A stretch of 64,000 nucleotides of DNA from Helochares maculicollis (lineage: Eukaryota; Arthropoda; Insecta; Coleoptera; Hydrophilidae), in NCBI GenBank assembly GCA_033557835.1, contig JAWQRO010000010.1:1-64000 (forward strand). The letters run 5' to 3'. A program made the position numbers and the translations under genes. Below, in pieces: positions 49,501 to 63,334 of the stretch. Positions within the stretch are counted from its first letter, which is position 1, and the number at the start of each line of letters is the position of its first letter. The notes beneath the pieces were generated by a model that saw only the letters and a list, made by a program, of their open reading frames with translations, was not told where the DNA came from and did no database searches.

Positions 49501-51320
49501 AGCTATTCAGTACTCTTTTGTCAGGTTACAAGTCTATGATTCAACGTAGGTGGGTGATACAAAGTCACTACTTCGACAGGTATTTGTAATAAACGCCGAG
49601 TAGAAGTCAACTCACGTCGATTCATTCCAAAACGTCGCGTCGCCCTTTGTTTACGTTTTTTGACCGATCATCTCCAACCGAAATTGGACAATTGTTATGT
49701 GCAGTGAAATTTTAGTAGTCTTAAGGAAAGGAATATCAGAAGAAAGTTCATTTGGAATAAATTGTCAATAAATTCGGATGTTTTGTTGTTCACGAATGTA
49801 AGTACATACTAATTAATCTGCACGCTTACTAAGGAATGTTAAATTTTGAACCTTGTATGAGCAACAATTTTTTGTGTATTCCTAATTTGCCAGGAGAATG
49901 AACCTATGCATATGAAAATTGTTAGTCTACTACTTACTCGGATTTAACGGAATATTCGCAACACTTGACCGAGCAGGATATACATAAACATTAATACATT
50001 CATTTAACACGAGGCAAGGGTATGAGCTTACCGTTATAAAAATTACAGTCTACAATTTGTTTACTTACAAGAGCGAACCTCTATATTCTTAATCTTATCC
50101 AGATATCTACCTACTTATTCCATATAGTTAATCTCTCTTGATACTGTTGCTTGACGTAACTGAAAATGTTTACAATAAAATGCTATATTTCGCAACTGAA
50201 TACCAATTTTAGCTTTCACCATACACTTTGTAAACAAAGATCATCTGGTGCTCTTAAAAAGGTATATGTATATCATTTCCTTCGTCTGCATAAACATCAA
50301 ATTAACACACACATAAACAACCAGAGCTAAGGGTTGATTTTTTTTGTAAAATATTTAAATAAACACTTAAGTCGTCAAGAGGTTTCCCAAGGATTTCTGT
50401 TCTAACCTATATCATGCAATGCAACGTAACAATAGGTACGTGTATCTTGAAATATTGAGGCAATACATCTTTTTAGTTCAGTCAACTAAGCAGCAATAAT
50501 TTAGAAGATAAACATCTTCCCGCGATCAACCATCACGTCGTTCTGTGAACGTTTTGTTCCCATGGTATACCCACTACATTGTTGGTTGCACGCTTGCCTA
50601 GGCAGTCTGCCAATGTATAAGACGGTACTTTGTATTCATGAGTGTGTGAAATTTGCAAATATATACAATTAAACTATAGGGAGATGAAGTGTTGCGTGAT
50701 GGACTATGTGATTCTAATCACCAAAATTGAATTACGGGCACGCACGTATTACACTCGCAGTTTATTGGTTTCTTTCTCGGGTCGAAAACGGTCACTCTTA
50801 AAGTAAGTCATCATCTATCTATCCGTTGTTACATTGATCGATAAAATCTAACTATAAAGATCACTAAGGTTTTTATGGTTACGAAATTATGGCAAAATTT
50901 AATGTACGTTAAAAAACAAAAATTATTTAAACGTACACTAACAAATATTAATGTTCGTAATGTCCAATGTGCATTGAAAGCAAAATCAGTATCACATTTT
51001 GAAGATTAAAGTAATATTACAAAATTTGCATAAAAATGTTAATGGATTTTACGCTTATTTACGTGTCAGTCAGCACTCCATGCTAGTTGAAAACTAAATC
51101 AAATCCTGGTTACTTGAGGGTAGAAATGACAGGGTTTTTTACTTAATAAATCACAATAATATGGTTTATTTATTTCATTTTTATTTTGTTTGTAGTACTA
51201 ATAATTATGTATTTTGCTCACAATATTTATTTATCTATTTATGTTTTATATCAGTTCAGCTATTACTCCACTGATCTTCTCGGTCAAAGAGCCGAACTGA
51301 GTTTGCCTTGCAGTCTTCCT
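49501..51320. other. gene-poor stretch with isolated donor-like sites
   Basis: Strong GTAAGT donor strings occur at about 49797 and 50801 after modestly GC-richer sequence. They could mark noncoding first exons. No coding sequence was seen. Confidence 0.25.
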
Positions 51321-51330
51321 CGGATATTGT

Positions 51331-51366
51331 TATAAAAGGGAGTTTTTCCGGACGTTTCCTCAGTTG
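51331..51366 (+). promoter_or_regulatory. TATA box plus initiator, candidate core promoter
   Basis: TATAAAAG at 51331-51338 is followed by TCAGTTG at 51360-51366. The initiator A is 31 bases after the first T of the TATA box. This is the arthropod TATA/TCAGT arrangement at its usual spacing. No coding exon follows nearby. It could serve the RING gene at 63.3 kb or a noncoding transcript. Confidence 0.4.
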
Positions 51367-52119
51367 TTGGCCATCATAAAGGTTCTAATGACATTCGCAA
51401 TTACTTTCTCGAACGGGATAAGTTTGCAGTAGGTTAACTCATAAACATCAGTAATGGTAACAACGAATATTATTTCGGTATCATTATTAACAGGATTTAT
51501 TGTAGTTAAATTCGTTAAACAACACAATTGCATTTTGTTCTTGGAAGCGATGGAAACCTACATAATTTTTTATCCATATTCATCAATTTATCATTAGTAA
51601 ATTGAAACGTTCAAGAACATAGTAGCGTCTATAATCATGAAACCGATGAAAGTGCGAACTGTTAATACTTTCTTTACATTTAAAGCATTGGAACAATCTC
51701 TAAAAACTGTTTTAAAATTCACCTGCATGTGAACTGTTAATCAGAAGTAGATATTTTTTAATTGCAAATCAGTGAATGCATTTCTAATCATCTCATTTCG
51801 GAGTTAGGTCAATCTAGGATTTTAAAAATATCGATTTTTTATTGTTGTAAATTGTGTTTTAGGTCTTCAAAAATGGGATCCTAAAAGATTATGAACGGTA
51901 AATGCTTTTAAGTATTTGTCATTCAAAATACAATACAAGGCCATCAGGTAGGCTGAGAGCCTCTTCTGGCCTGAACAAAGGATATTATTTTAGGAGAGTT
52001 AAGTTTTTGAAGTTATTTCTCACTTGTTTACACTATTTGCTTGTTTCTTCTTTAGAAATGTTGGTTCAAGTCACTTTCACTTTATGTGAGCGCTATTGAT
52101 TTAGTTTTATAATGAGTGA

Positions 52120-52587
52120 CAAAGTAAATTGTGGCCAAGAAGGAGCAAAAGAGACACGTTTTTGCAGCAAAAGATCGAATATCGAATATCTGGTAGAAGA
52201 CCGCTGATTGAGGCGAGTTAGAGGAACCAAGTGAAAGCAATGCTAGTACGTGGTACTAATGGAGAAAGGTTAATGCTGCAAATAGTTTGGCTGAGTTCTA
52301 ACATAAGCCAAATCTTTCAGTTGAAATGTAGGAAGCTGTCAAGCCAATGCAGACAGAATTGACAAGAGACGATATTTTCGATAGATATATCGGCAGTTAT
52401 ACTCAAAACTGTAATGAAAGTTTTAAATCCACTGTGGTGATTTTCCACCCAGAATCCATTTTTACTAGTAAATTTTTGTTGGATAATTTTGAACATAATG
52501 AAAGCGATGGACTTAGAAATCGGCCAGAACAGCCAGAAATTTGCTTGGAGAACGAAAAAGAACGCATAATACTTGCAGATAGATAAG
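52120..52587 (+). mobile_element. fragment with TQNxNES motif, probable transposon-derived gene remnant
   Basis: A plus-strand reading of about 80 codons (52347-52586) contains DIFDRYIGSYTQNCNESFKS, then TVVIFHPESIF and a region ending NFEHNESDGLRN. From memory, a TQNxNESxN...P pattern with a C-terminal FN-x-G occurs in repetitive insect proteins of mobile origin. The family name is uncertain. The upstream part (52120-52340) has stops. Confidence 0.35.
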
Positions 52588-52619
52588 AAAAGGAAGAGTA
52601 TTTTGCACTTTTTCACTTT

Positions 52620-54005
52620 GGAAGTGCACTGTTGGGATATAAATCAATATAAAAAATCCAGGTACTGCTTTAGCTGTTGTTATTTACAATACCAAAAAAA
52701 TCATCTGAGAAACGTAGTACAACCTCTGTTTATTAAATATATTATTCTATAAAAATTATGTTTGTGTAATGCACGATAAACATTTGTAAATTAAATTTAT
52801 TTTATAGATTTCCTGAAATAAATCACACAAAAGTCTATTTTTTGCATTTGCAGTGGGCTTGCCCCTTAAGGGAGAAAGCTAATTTAAGCGTATTACATAT
52901 CTGTCAACAACTAGTTTATCTTTAAGGTATTTTGAAAAACTTTAAGAGCATACGTTGTTTAGTAATCTACGAAATTAATAGTTAATATCAGTATAATGCC
53001 TTGTCAATTAAACTAATGAAAGTGCACATTTTTCGAAATGTTTTACTATCTGATACAATTGAGACTACGGCCTTGCATTTTTAGTGCCAACAAAAATAAT
53101 TTATAAATCGGATATATTTAAACCATTTAACTTGAAATAATTGCCGAAATCTTTGGTTTTATCTAATTCAGAAAGAAAACGTCCTTAAATATGCGCTTAG
53201 TTAAAATTGGCCATTATAAGATTTACAAGATTGCAATAATCGCGATAAATATTGATTATAAAAATAATAATGAATAAAACAGCGCGCTCATACAATTACT
53301 TTCATTATTTGTAAGGAATGAACAACATTTTAACGCAGTGTGTTATTTATATTTTATTCAATTTAAGGCATGATTTTTATGAACATTTCAAAGTATAACA
53401 CTAGCATTTTCGATGCAGATTTTCCTTCATATTCTTTTTTGTTTGCCAAATTGACACTGTTAAGTGCAAGGTATTCATATTCTAAATTTTTCTCTACATG
53501 TACACTATATATTTTTCACATCTTTTTTTGTACTACAAATTCTGATTGCGTTATTGTGAAAGTATAATTTTGGACATAAGAAGCTTAGGTAAGATGATCA
53601 TAATACAGCAATGTTTTTACATAGTAAAAGCAAAAATTGACTCCCTTAATCGCGAACAAAGCACGAATAAGCTATGTCATCGACACAAATACCTCGTTTA
53701 TTGATGTTACAAATTTACTTTGCAATGCCGAACTGATTTTTATGTTTATATACATACGTAACATTTAAAAGAAATACCAAAAATAATCAGTATTATATAG
53801 ATAGAATTCTTGTCTTGGCTCTTGATTGGTTAAAAATTACCACTCGCTTCCATATATGTATGTATGAATGTTTACGGGAATGTTGACTAGTTACTGTAAA
53901 TGTTTAAAAAATCCCATGAGAACTTCTCAAAATATAAAATCACGTTGCATTTATGGTATTCCGATCAAGTCAGAATTTTGCATCCATTAATGTTTATGGG
54001 TATTT
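52620..54005. other. gene-poor stretch, no feature seen
   Basis: AT-rich, no recognisable gene. Confidence 0.35.
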
Positions 54006-54009
54006 AAGT

Positions 54010-54145
54010 TGTGTAAAAATTTACAGCTCAATAGCTTTATTATATCGACAAACTTGAAACTTTAACATTTAACATATATTCCCTGTTGACCCCAAAAGTT
54101 GATACAGACCTACAATTTCGCTATAATGCCAAATATGCCAAACCC
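54010..54145 (+). repeat. partial copy of the ACTTCCGGT repeat family
   Basis: It aligns by eye with 45250-45395: GTGTAAAAATTTACAG against GTGCGCAAAATTTCAA, then CAATAGCTTTATTATA, then CCCAAAAGTTGATACAGACC against TTCAAAAGTTGATATAGACC. The ACTTCCGG core itself is lost here. Confidence 0.5.
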
Positions 54146-54489
54146 CAGCTCAAAGGGCTTGACTGCCATCGTGTTTATACCAACGGGAGAGCGAGATTAT
54201 ATAGGGAAAAGCACTTACTTGACATTCTATATTTCGTAGTTATTTCTGCAAAATATGTGTTACTCGAATTATTTCATTTAAAATGTTCTCAATTTGGAAG
54301 AATGTGTCAATCGGCTCAATTTTTGATACCATTTAATACATATTTCTCCAGGTATTACAAAAAACTATTTTCTCTTGCTTTCAAACTCTCAAATAGAAAA
54401 TACAACCATGTGCAAAACAGTCGGAGAAATTTCGCCAATTTTCATTCAATTCATTGTTCTGAATTTTTCATAATAGTAGTTTAATTTGA

Positions 54490-57400
54490 TACCTAAACGA
54501 GATGCTGTTTGCAGATTTCCCCAATTACCCGATTAATAGGATAGTTTATTTACATGGAAATTCTTTCCATAATTTGATAAGTAATTCACTTATCTTTTAC
54601 TTTGCAAAATTTATATTTAACCAATTAAATCCATAATCAGTAAAAACATTTGTACCATCCAGTCTTCCTCCTACAATCTTACTGCAATAGATATTGCTAA
54701 AATTGCCACAGGACATATTTTCTTATTTTTAACAAAAATGTTATTGAACAATTGGTTTTAACAATGACCATATCACTACCTACGCCAATTTTTTTATACA
54801 CTATTAAAGCTGTCTTTAAATTTTAATTGTAAATAAACTCTTATAATACGGTTTGTTTGCCGTAACGTTAACTCGATATTACAATTATTGCAGGGGCAAA
54901 AGTGGCCCTCCGGTAGTATGACCTGAATAAACTATTAAACCAGAACTATTGATAACGCTAGTGTACTTAACTCTATCGTAAAAACTGCTAATTTATGGGT
55001 CTACAGGTAGTTGTTAAGTGTGTTATCACTTTCAATTTTCATTAAATACCCATTGAAAGCCCACACAAGAACTTTTAGAGTTCGTTGATTGGTCATTCCA
55101 GATAACCGAAGTACTTGAGTGAGGCTTAAACCAAGTTTTGAAAAGTTTTTACTTCCCAGTCGGCACTTTAAGCAGGGTTAATGCTCTCGGCAAGATTCCA
55201 TTTCTCATTGTAACGTTACTCTTTGCGTCAAGGCAAGTCACCATTTGCATTTCCTTTTGTGGATGAAAAGCGGCTCACATTTAATGCATCTGTGCGGATC
55301 CTGTAAGAGGAAACGACGTAACATTATGAAACCCATTATGCGTATATGGTGCAGCAAAATAAAAATTTGCCGCAATCTTTGCTCTCGGAGTTTTTGAATT
55401 TACATTTGGCCTTTAGATACTCGGTATTCATCTGGTATGTGTTTAAACAGAGGTTGCAAGAGCAAATCTAAAGATATCTATTTTTAATGAAAGCGACTGC
55501 GCTACTGATAGAAAATGATCTCACAGATGGCTGCAATTAATTTCTAATTTTATTTGCCGAACGTGTTTGTGTTTATAATGGATTCAGAGGCACCGGCGTT
55601 CTTAATAGCATGGCCATTATTTTTCATTAGAGTGACCATTGTCTCTCGTTCTAGGAAGAGCCAAAGAACTTACGAAGGCCCCTACAATACGAAAAATTGT
55701 TTTATTTTAAAACCGCCGCGGCTATTATTGCAAAATGCAACAAAAGTAAAACGATGACTTTTGGTTGGGGAAGAAGCATACTTATACACTATGGTTGTCC
55801 AAAGTGCAGCTTTTGGACATCAGCTAGGACCATCTCGTTTTTGCAGATGCTCATTGTTTGGAATCGAATGGTCAACCGCAAATGTTGCGGTTCGATTCAG
55901 GGACCAGCTGTTTACTTTGCTCATGCGCCATATTCAACCCAACAGCTGACTACATTTACAAAGTCAGTTCACACGAGACTTTGTTTTGCTTATCGTTTAC
56001 TTTCGTCCGTTTGGTCCTCTCTTTATATTGTGTATTTTCGAATCTTCCATTCGGCCAAACCTGATTTCCACGGTTCCCAACTTGTATAGCAGAAAATAAT
56101 GAAGGGTTAAATTTGGGCATTTTTGATTGGAATGGAAAATCTGAGATTCGCAATCCAGTGAGTATCGAATTTGGATAATTTAATTGTTAAAATTGCATAA
56201 TTGATGTCGAGTGGTGAACCATTAAGTTAGATTTAATGTTTGGTCTTAATAGTTAGCACTTAAGGCTCTTAAGCGTGACCTGCCACTTATGGAGCACTTA
56301 TAAATTAATAAACTGGTGCCCTAATTAACAATTTATAATTTATTTCACAGCGCGGTTAATTTAGGTGCCAGTGAGCAAATTATCAAAATGCACCATAAAA
56401 AGCTATTAATAAATTTAAATTCGGTCATGGTGTATTTTGCATGGATTAATGATTTTGCGACGGAATTTATTTGCTATTATGTTTTCGCGTTTGTTTATCC
56501 AGCGCTTAAACAAAAACGTGATTTACTTCAAGGATCTAAACACAATACGTGAAAAAACTGCGTTTCTTTCAAAGTTTAAACGGCTTACATGGATTATTGT
56601 TTGACGGAACCGGTGCATTCGGCCACCTGCTCGTTTTGCGAGGGACTTGATATCCCCTCATTCTCTTTGTCTTCCATTTGGTTTTATTTTATCCCGTCAA
56701 GACATAACAACTTACACTAACGACTCTGGATGGAGCTCGCGTGAATCGTTTGCATTTTTCTTAGGCCGCCAACTGCTCAAGAAACTTGCTATGCAGGTTT
56801 CAGTTTACGCAAGTGTAAGTAAGTTCTGGTTTCCGGACTTCTTCCTGGATGCTGAAAGCGTGGATCGGTAATATTATATCGCTGGTGTAAGCTTACCGTG
56901 CATAATGTCAACTCTGCGGAAAATAAATTCCATGCCACCCAGGGCGGGTGGCATCCTCGTGTCGTAAATCAAAATATATGGATGTAGCTATTTTGCATCC
57001 AAATGTTAAATATTAGAAATCTTACGTGAGTATTGTTTATTTATAGTAAATTAAGATATGTAGTACTATCTATTAAAACAATATAAAATTAAATGTATAC
57101 TATGGAAACTCTAACTGGTGCTAAAATGCGTACACATAAGGATGCTTAATACAAATTATGACTCAACAATTTAATTTTTCGGCAAAAAATTCCATAATTA
57201 ATGAAGAAATTGTAATAGGACAAATACTAATGTTAAATTATGCACTTTAACTATTGGTTATTTAATTAATGAAATGGGTATATTTAATAATTTAACTAGT
57301 TTAAAGGTACAAATATAGTTGATACATGTATGACTAACGTTAAAAAGCATACAAAGACGTGATTCCAGTTTATTTATTTCTAAAATTTATATCTGAGGGC

Positions 57401-58075
57401 CTAAGAAATGTTGCCCTAATAAAACTTTGGTGCATTCTCAGAAGACTTGCTATGAACTATAATATAATCTATTAGTTCAATATCGAGTTGATTAGTTCAG
57501 TTCAGCTGCATGTAAGCTTTTTAAAGTTAAATCCTCATTTTGTATAAACTATATTATACTAATGAGCGTGTTGATGAAATATTTATAACAGACTCTCTGA
57601 GAAATAACTGCCTTTAAAAATGGAACCAAATTATCAGGTTATTGCTGCTGCTATTTTTATTTATGTCGATTTAAAAGGATTTTTTGTACTAATCAAGTAT
57701 AGATTTAGGAAGATAATATAAATTTTCGATCCAAGAGCAAATTTTTGATAGTGCTTACATATTCTGTAGCATAGAATATTGCACATCGACCTGCCTTTCT
57801 CGGTTCTTGTATTTATAGTGACAATAAGTAGAATACTGAAAACATTTGGTTTTGTTTTGTTTCAATACAAATAGATATATACGTCGCTAGAATATATGTT
57901 AATTATTTTTAATCAACACTGTTTCGTGAATAAAATATGCCAGTTTACTTATTTAGTGTTATACAGATAAAATTAATAATTCTTGTCAGGTTGCACAAAA
58001 CTAACTTTATGTACAGTGTTGATTTTATTAATTTTACTTGACGTTTATGAATCTAGCCCTAAGACATAATGTTTT
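54490..58075. other. gene-poor stretch with a GC-richer block at 55550-56100
   Basis: At 55550-56100 several plus-strand frames stay open, one for about 130 codons. None shows a known motif or splice context. A donor-like GTAAGTAAG follows an open stretch at 56813. This is either an unrecognised exon region or chance. Confidence 0.3.
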
Positions 58076-58079
58076 ACTT

Positions 58080-58960
58080 GGACCTCAGGCTGATCAGTGG
58101 TTACCTTAGATCTACCCCATTACATTGGAGTGTAGGAAACTCTCCCTTAGATTCCATCTGCTTTGGCTGGCATCCAAGTTTGTAGCAAAGAATCTCTCAA
58201 CAGAACGAAACAACAAGATCATTGATAAAATTTAAAGTTTTAATTAGGGATACAGGTTCATTAACACTTTCCGTAAAGATATTTCGAAATCACAAAAACA
58301 TTTTTGCTATTCAATAAATTGGGCGGTCCAAGTTGCCAAAAGAGTCATACCGGAAAGGTTTGGTTTAAGAAAAAGGATTAGTGAGATTGAAATTGTTTAA
58401 TGAATCAATCAGCAACAAGTTTGCTGAGTATTCCCATTTCTATACGAATGGATCCAGAGATCCAACTAGCAATTCCGTACGATTTGTGTATTCTTCGAAA
58501 CGTTTCCGTCAGTGGGAGTCTTCCACGGTTGAACTGGTTGCTGTGTCTCTATCAATAGAAAAAATAAACAATAAATATTGTCATGGCTCTTATTTTTTTT
58601 TTGGTTCAAATTCCGCGATTCAGTCCATGGAGAGGTCAGGTATTCATACAAATTTAAACTATTTGGCGTTACGGACAAGGAGTGGTTCTATCCAAGAGAA
58701 AAGGGTAAAAAGGTCGCATTGACTTGCATTCCTGGTTGCCAGAGAATTCCAGGCAATGTGAGGGCAGATTTGTTAGCAAACGAGGTTAGAGAGAGAGAGA
58801 GAGATCTTCACGGTTTAAGAAAGTCAGTTATTGAGAGGAGAAAGAACATTATTTTTAATAGGCTTAGATCAGGTCATTTCGTCTCCCCAGAATATTTGCA
58901 CAAAACTAAAAGAAGGGATTCGTAGTAAGAGGAATTTGCCCCCGACCTTCTCCCGATGCT
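58080..58960 (+). mobile_element. non-LTR retrotransposon remnant with RNase H domain
   Basis: The plus strand first gives RSTPLHWSVGNSPL, the post-RT block of jockey and I-type elements. An RNase H reading follows: HFYTNGSRDPTSN (catalytic D replaced by N), SSTVELVAVSLSIEKI with the catalytic E, SNSAIQSMERS (D replaced by N), and in another frame TCIPGCQRIPGNVRADLLANE (WIPGHxGIxGNExAD). At least one frameshift separates the last block, and two active-site aspartates read N. A short GA run lies at 58790-58803. Confidence 0.72.
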
Positions 58961-58964
58961 GCAC

Positions 58965-61900
58965 TTTTTACACCCTAGATAAGGGAATGAATTTTAGTGA
59001 AGAATAACCCCAGAAAAGGGAGCTGACTACTAGCCTTAAAATCGGGGTACAACTAATAAAAACAGTCTACCAGATTTTATAGCAATACAATATGCGTATT
59101 ATAAACATCCACTAACGCATTTTCCAAAGAACTTTCATTATTCAAGACTAATTGCGATAAAACAGTTGATAGCATAACTAGTTTTCCAATGTACGGCAAA
59201 CGTAAGAAGCCGATCAATATTATCTTTTTTTTTTCTAAAAAATATCATTTTCGGGTACCTATTCATTCCAAACTTATAGCAACGACTCATTGAAGAAATC
59301 AAAAATTGGCATACTCATGATAGTAGTGAGAAGATTTGAGTCCTGTAAAATAATTCAAAGTGTTTTTCTTTATTTCAAAGTTACATGAGTTACACTGTAG
59401 TAGTATTCTGAAAAATAGGGAATATTTTAGATTGGTACTTCAAAACAGCAAAAAACAAATGTATAGAAGTCTGCAAATATTCTAGAATTTAGTGTTCAAA
59501 TCTGATTCTATGGTCGTGGAAAGCTGTATTTCATGTTCTTGTAATCCAATCAGAAAATCGCCTATCACATTTTTATGGCGGTCGCAATATTAACAAAAAT
59601 GGCTTCAGCCATCGTAGATATTATGAATCTGTAAAGATGAGTAGGATAGCTATCATGACCAACCGTTAATATGAACATAAAATTTCCGATATATTATTTT
59701 CACACCAATATTCGCATCTTAGTTGGGTGGCATTTTAGTTTATTAAGGGTGCTGTAATAGTTAACCCATCTGAAAGGACATTTTCTTTAACTACCGAGCC
59801 TAGATCGCTTCCTGAGATGCAAAGGGTGAAATAGATACATTAACTTTTTGGTATAATTGATGACTAAGAATGCAATTCCGTTCTAAAAGAGTTGCAAATG
59901 GTGATTGAATGACAGCAACAAATTTTTATACTAACAATTCTAACCTTGAAATAGAACTCGTATCTATATTTCAAAACTTCAATTAAGAAATAAGTAAATC
60001 TAGTTGATGAGAAAGCAATTATGTATATTTTTATTTAAATGCAAAAAATGCGTGTCGAGCTGCTGCTCAAATATCCAACTCAGCTTAATAGTGGAAAATA
60101 ATAGATAATTAGGGTTTTCTTCAAAATATATCAAGTGTCGTACATTTTTTAATTCGTCGATTCAAAGAGGATGATTCTTACATCTTTGAACTGGTTGAAA
60201 TGGTTAGAATCTCAAGTCACTTATTTTAATCTAAAGCCGGTTTTCCCGCTTATCTACCATTAAAACTGCCAATTCATGTACCAAATTGCTTTGGTAAAAT
60301 TAAGAAATCTTCAAAAAAATGCACATTGAAACACTTTTGCAAGTGTTGTACAATCAGACTATTGTTGCAATTTTCATACGAGAATCACAGATTGTTATGT
60401 TAAAATTGTTTCAAGGAAACAAATTTTCGATGTTATTCGCTAATGTCAACTTCAAAAGTATAATTTTATGAAACCTTCAAATAAAATGGGCAAAATTTTG
60501 GTTTCTCCAGAAATCATATGATTTATAAAATAGAGTTGCTGTTAAAGCTACATCAGTTATTGTGAGCATAAATATTGAAGGGTTCGCCTAAATTATCAAA
60601 GAAAAACATATTTTATTCTTCACTTTTTATGCAGAGATCAACAATATGTTCTATTTGAATTATTTATGTGAACAATGAAACATTGAGGCACTAGTCTTAT
60701 AACTAAGAAGCTGTCAGTGACACTACACTAGAAATAGGCTCAACAGTTTTAAATAAATTATCATAGATTTATACTAACTCTTCTCAAGTCTATCAGAGTA
60801 CAATATTTACGTCTTAAGTAAACCAAAGATGTGCAATCAGAAACACTTACACCAAGAAGTCAATTCGGTTAAATAATGACAATCGTAAAAATGATGTAAA
60901 TAATGTTCTATGATTTTAAATCACTGGTGCGTGTATATCAACAATAAAAATTCGTAACAGTACACGATAAAAACTTATAATTATTCCGTATTTCTGTACG
61001 GCTTTTTGTCTTTGTATATTATTTATTTATCCGTTTATACTTTCAGAACGGTATCTTTTATGATTCAACACAAATCAAGCGATTTGTTCCCTTTCGAGGG
61101 GCCTTACTGGTATTAATTCTTTTTATCCGAAAACAAAATACATATAGGCCAAGATTAAGACGAAACAATGCAGTAGTAATTTGAAAAAATGATAATTTTG
61201 TATCGAACTATTTTTTTCACAAGATAATCCGATTTTATTACAACCATCAACATTCTCTTAAGACCTAAGTAGGATTTGCGTGTTTTAGAACCGTTTCTAT
61301 CATTGCTTACTTAAAATATGACGATTTGATTTCATGAATTAGTATATCGAGATGTGTTGAAACATTAATTAACAACAAATTTTATCTACTATCTATTTTC
61401 AAAACAGAATTCAAGATTGATGTACTACTATTATGTTGTGTAACTAGATTACCACTTGCTACCCAAAATTGCAACCACTAAAATCTATTATTACTTTAAA
61501 ATAGTTTCGTTATGCTTATGCAATATTATCAACACATATAGCACACATCGTAGCAACTTCGCATAAAATAGTAAACATTCTAGGCAAAATAGTGTCAGCG
61601 CAATATATAAACAAACACACGTATCTGGGAACCAGTTTCTGCCCACGAAATGTTAATAATAAAAGTTATAAACAATTGCTTATGTAGAATACAAAGCAAA
61701 ACCCGTTTAATTCATATACCTTATGGGTATGTAAGTAGACACGTGTTGCTGCTCTCTTTGGAATTAAATTGTAAATGTATTCCAAGTAAAGTTCGCCTCA
61801 AATATTCAAGGAGTGTTTTCCATACAAATTTTTAAAGTAAACTTTTACAGTCGTTTGTCTGGCGTCTGACATCGCCCCCGAATGCATAACTATGTGCCGC

Positions 61901-63315
61901 GCGGTGCATGTAAATATTTACTTTTACAAAGGTAAATGTCACGATTCTTGTTTCTTCAACCATTTAGCGGATGTTTAATATTTTTTATCTTAATAACAAG
62001 GGGACGAAATCTCGTGTTTTCATTGTCTACCCTGTTGGCTCTGTCCCACGATCATTATTTATACAAACAGCAAGAAAATGCTTGCTCAGGTTGCCGTACA
62101 CAGAGAAAGATAATACTTTTCAACATCCTCCCATAAAAGTAGATCGCTAAGTCACGTTATCTGTTCAAACGTAACGAATTGCATTGCCTCTCATTATAGT
62201 ATCAATTTTGCAAAGTAAAAGTGGCACAGACCATCATGTCTTTCATAAAATCGCGTACTACTATTTGGGATTACTTTCAATTTAATGAATCCTTTCTTTC
62301 TCGCTGCCCGAATAGAAAACGCAAGTACTTTGGAGAATATTAACAATCGAGAGAGTTCTTTTCGATTTCATCATTGATTCGTTAAGTTCAACATACTACG
62401 ACTCCAAATTAATCTGCTATCAGTTGTTATGTGTAAAAATCAAATTCTAATAACTGACTCTGCATAACCTAATCAAAGAAAACAAGTTTAATTATCTTTG
62501 TTTAGCCTTAGCATTTAAAAAAACGGTGCATCATTGTAAACGCGTTTTATGCTAAAATGATCGTAATGAATCACATAAAAATACTACGTCTCAAAACCCA
62601 CAGAAAACGATGCTTATTACCGCAAACAGTTAATGCAAATGTTTGACTCAAGTTCAGCGTTATCGCCAAATCCATTGCTAAAGCTTTCCGCATGTATAAG
62701 TAATGAATGATTGTATTTATAGTTTGAAATAGTTTTGCTAATAACCTACCCTGCAAGCCCCTTTTACTTCAGTTACAAGTACTGTCAATCACAAGTACTT
62801 AAATATTAATGACCTGAAAACTAGTTTTTAAATTTATAACCTATACCGCAACGCAATTTAACATAAATTCTTGCATATTTGTTTGATCTCTATAACATGC
62901 TACACCTATAATCCCCAATTAATTTAAAAATGCAAACAATATTTGTACTGCGCCAAGATCATTTCAAGGTCTTCTCTGTTTGGGTTCATTGATTTTGGCT
63001 TTTCCACGCCATCCGAATCAACAAAATTCCAGCATATACACAAAGTGAGGCTCTTCAACTTTACTACAAAACGTAGTAAATATTTTTCTTGGTATATATT
63101 TACGATTTCATTTAGAGCGTTTTTCAAAACAAAATAAGCTGCAGAAAAGCGATAAAAATAATTATTTATTTATAACCTATACTTATTAATAAAACGAGAA
63201 AGCTATTTTTAGACATTATAAAAATAACAGCCACATCAAATTATGCTACATTACTTTAGTATGCATGACTTTACGTTATCAATGAAATTATATTAGTTTA
63301 TTTTTTTTATTCTAG
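58965..63315. other. upstream region or 5' intron of the RING gene
   Basis: AT-rich, without coding exons. A small GC-rich patch at 61861-61910 is unexplained. It ends in an acceptor (TTTTATTCTAG at 63305-63315), so at least part is intron after an unseen exon. Confidence 0.4.
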
Positions 63316-63334
63316 AACGAGACTAGGGGAGAGA

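Noticed and set aside
54086..54484. 132-codon plus-strand frame
   Set aside because: It starts inside a copy of an interspersed repeat and then runs through low-complexity AT-rich DNA. No motif.
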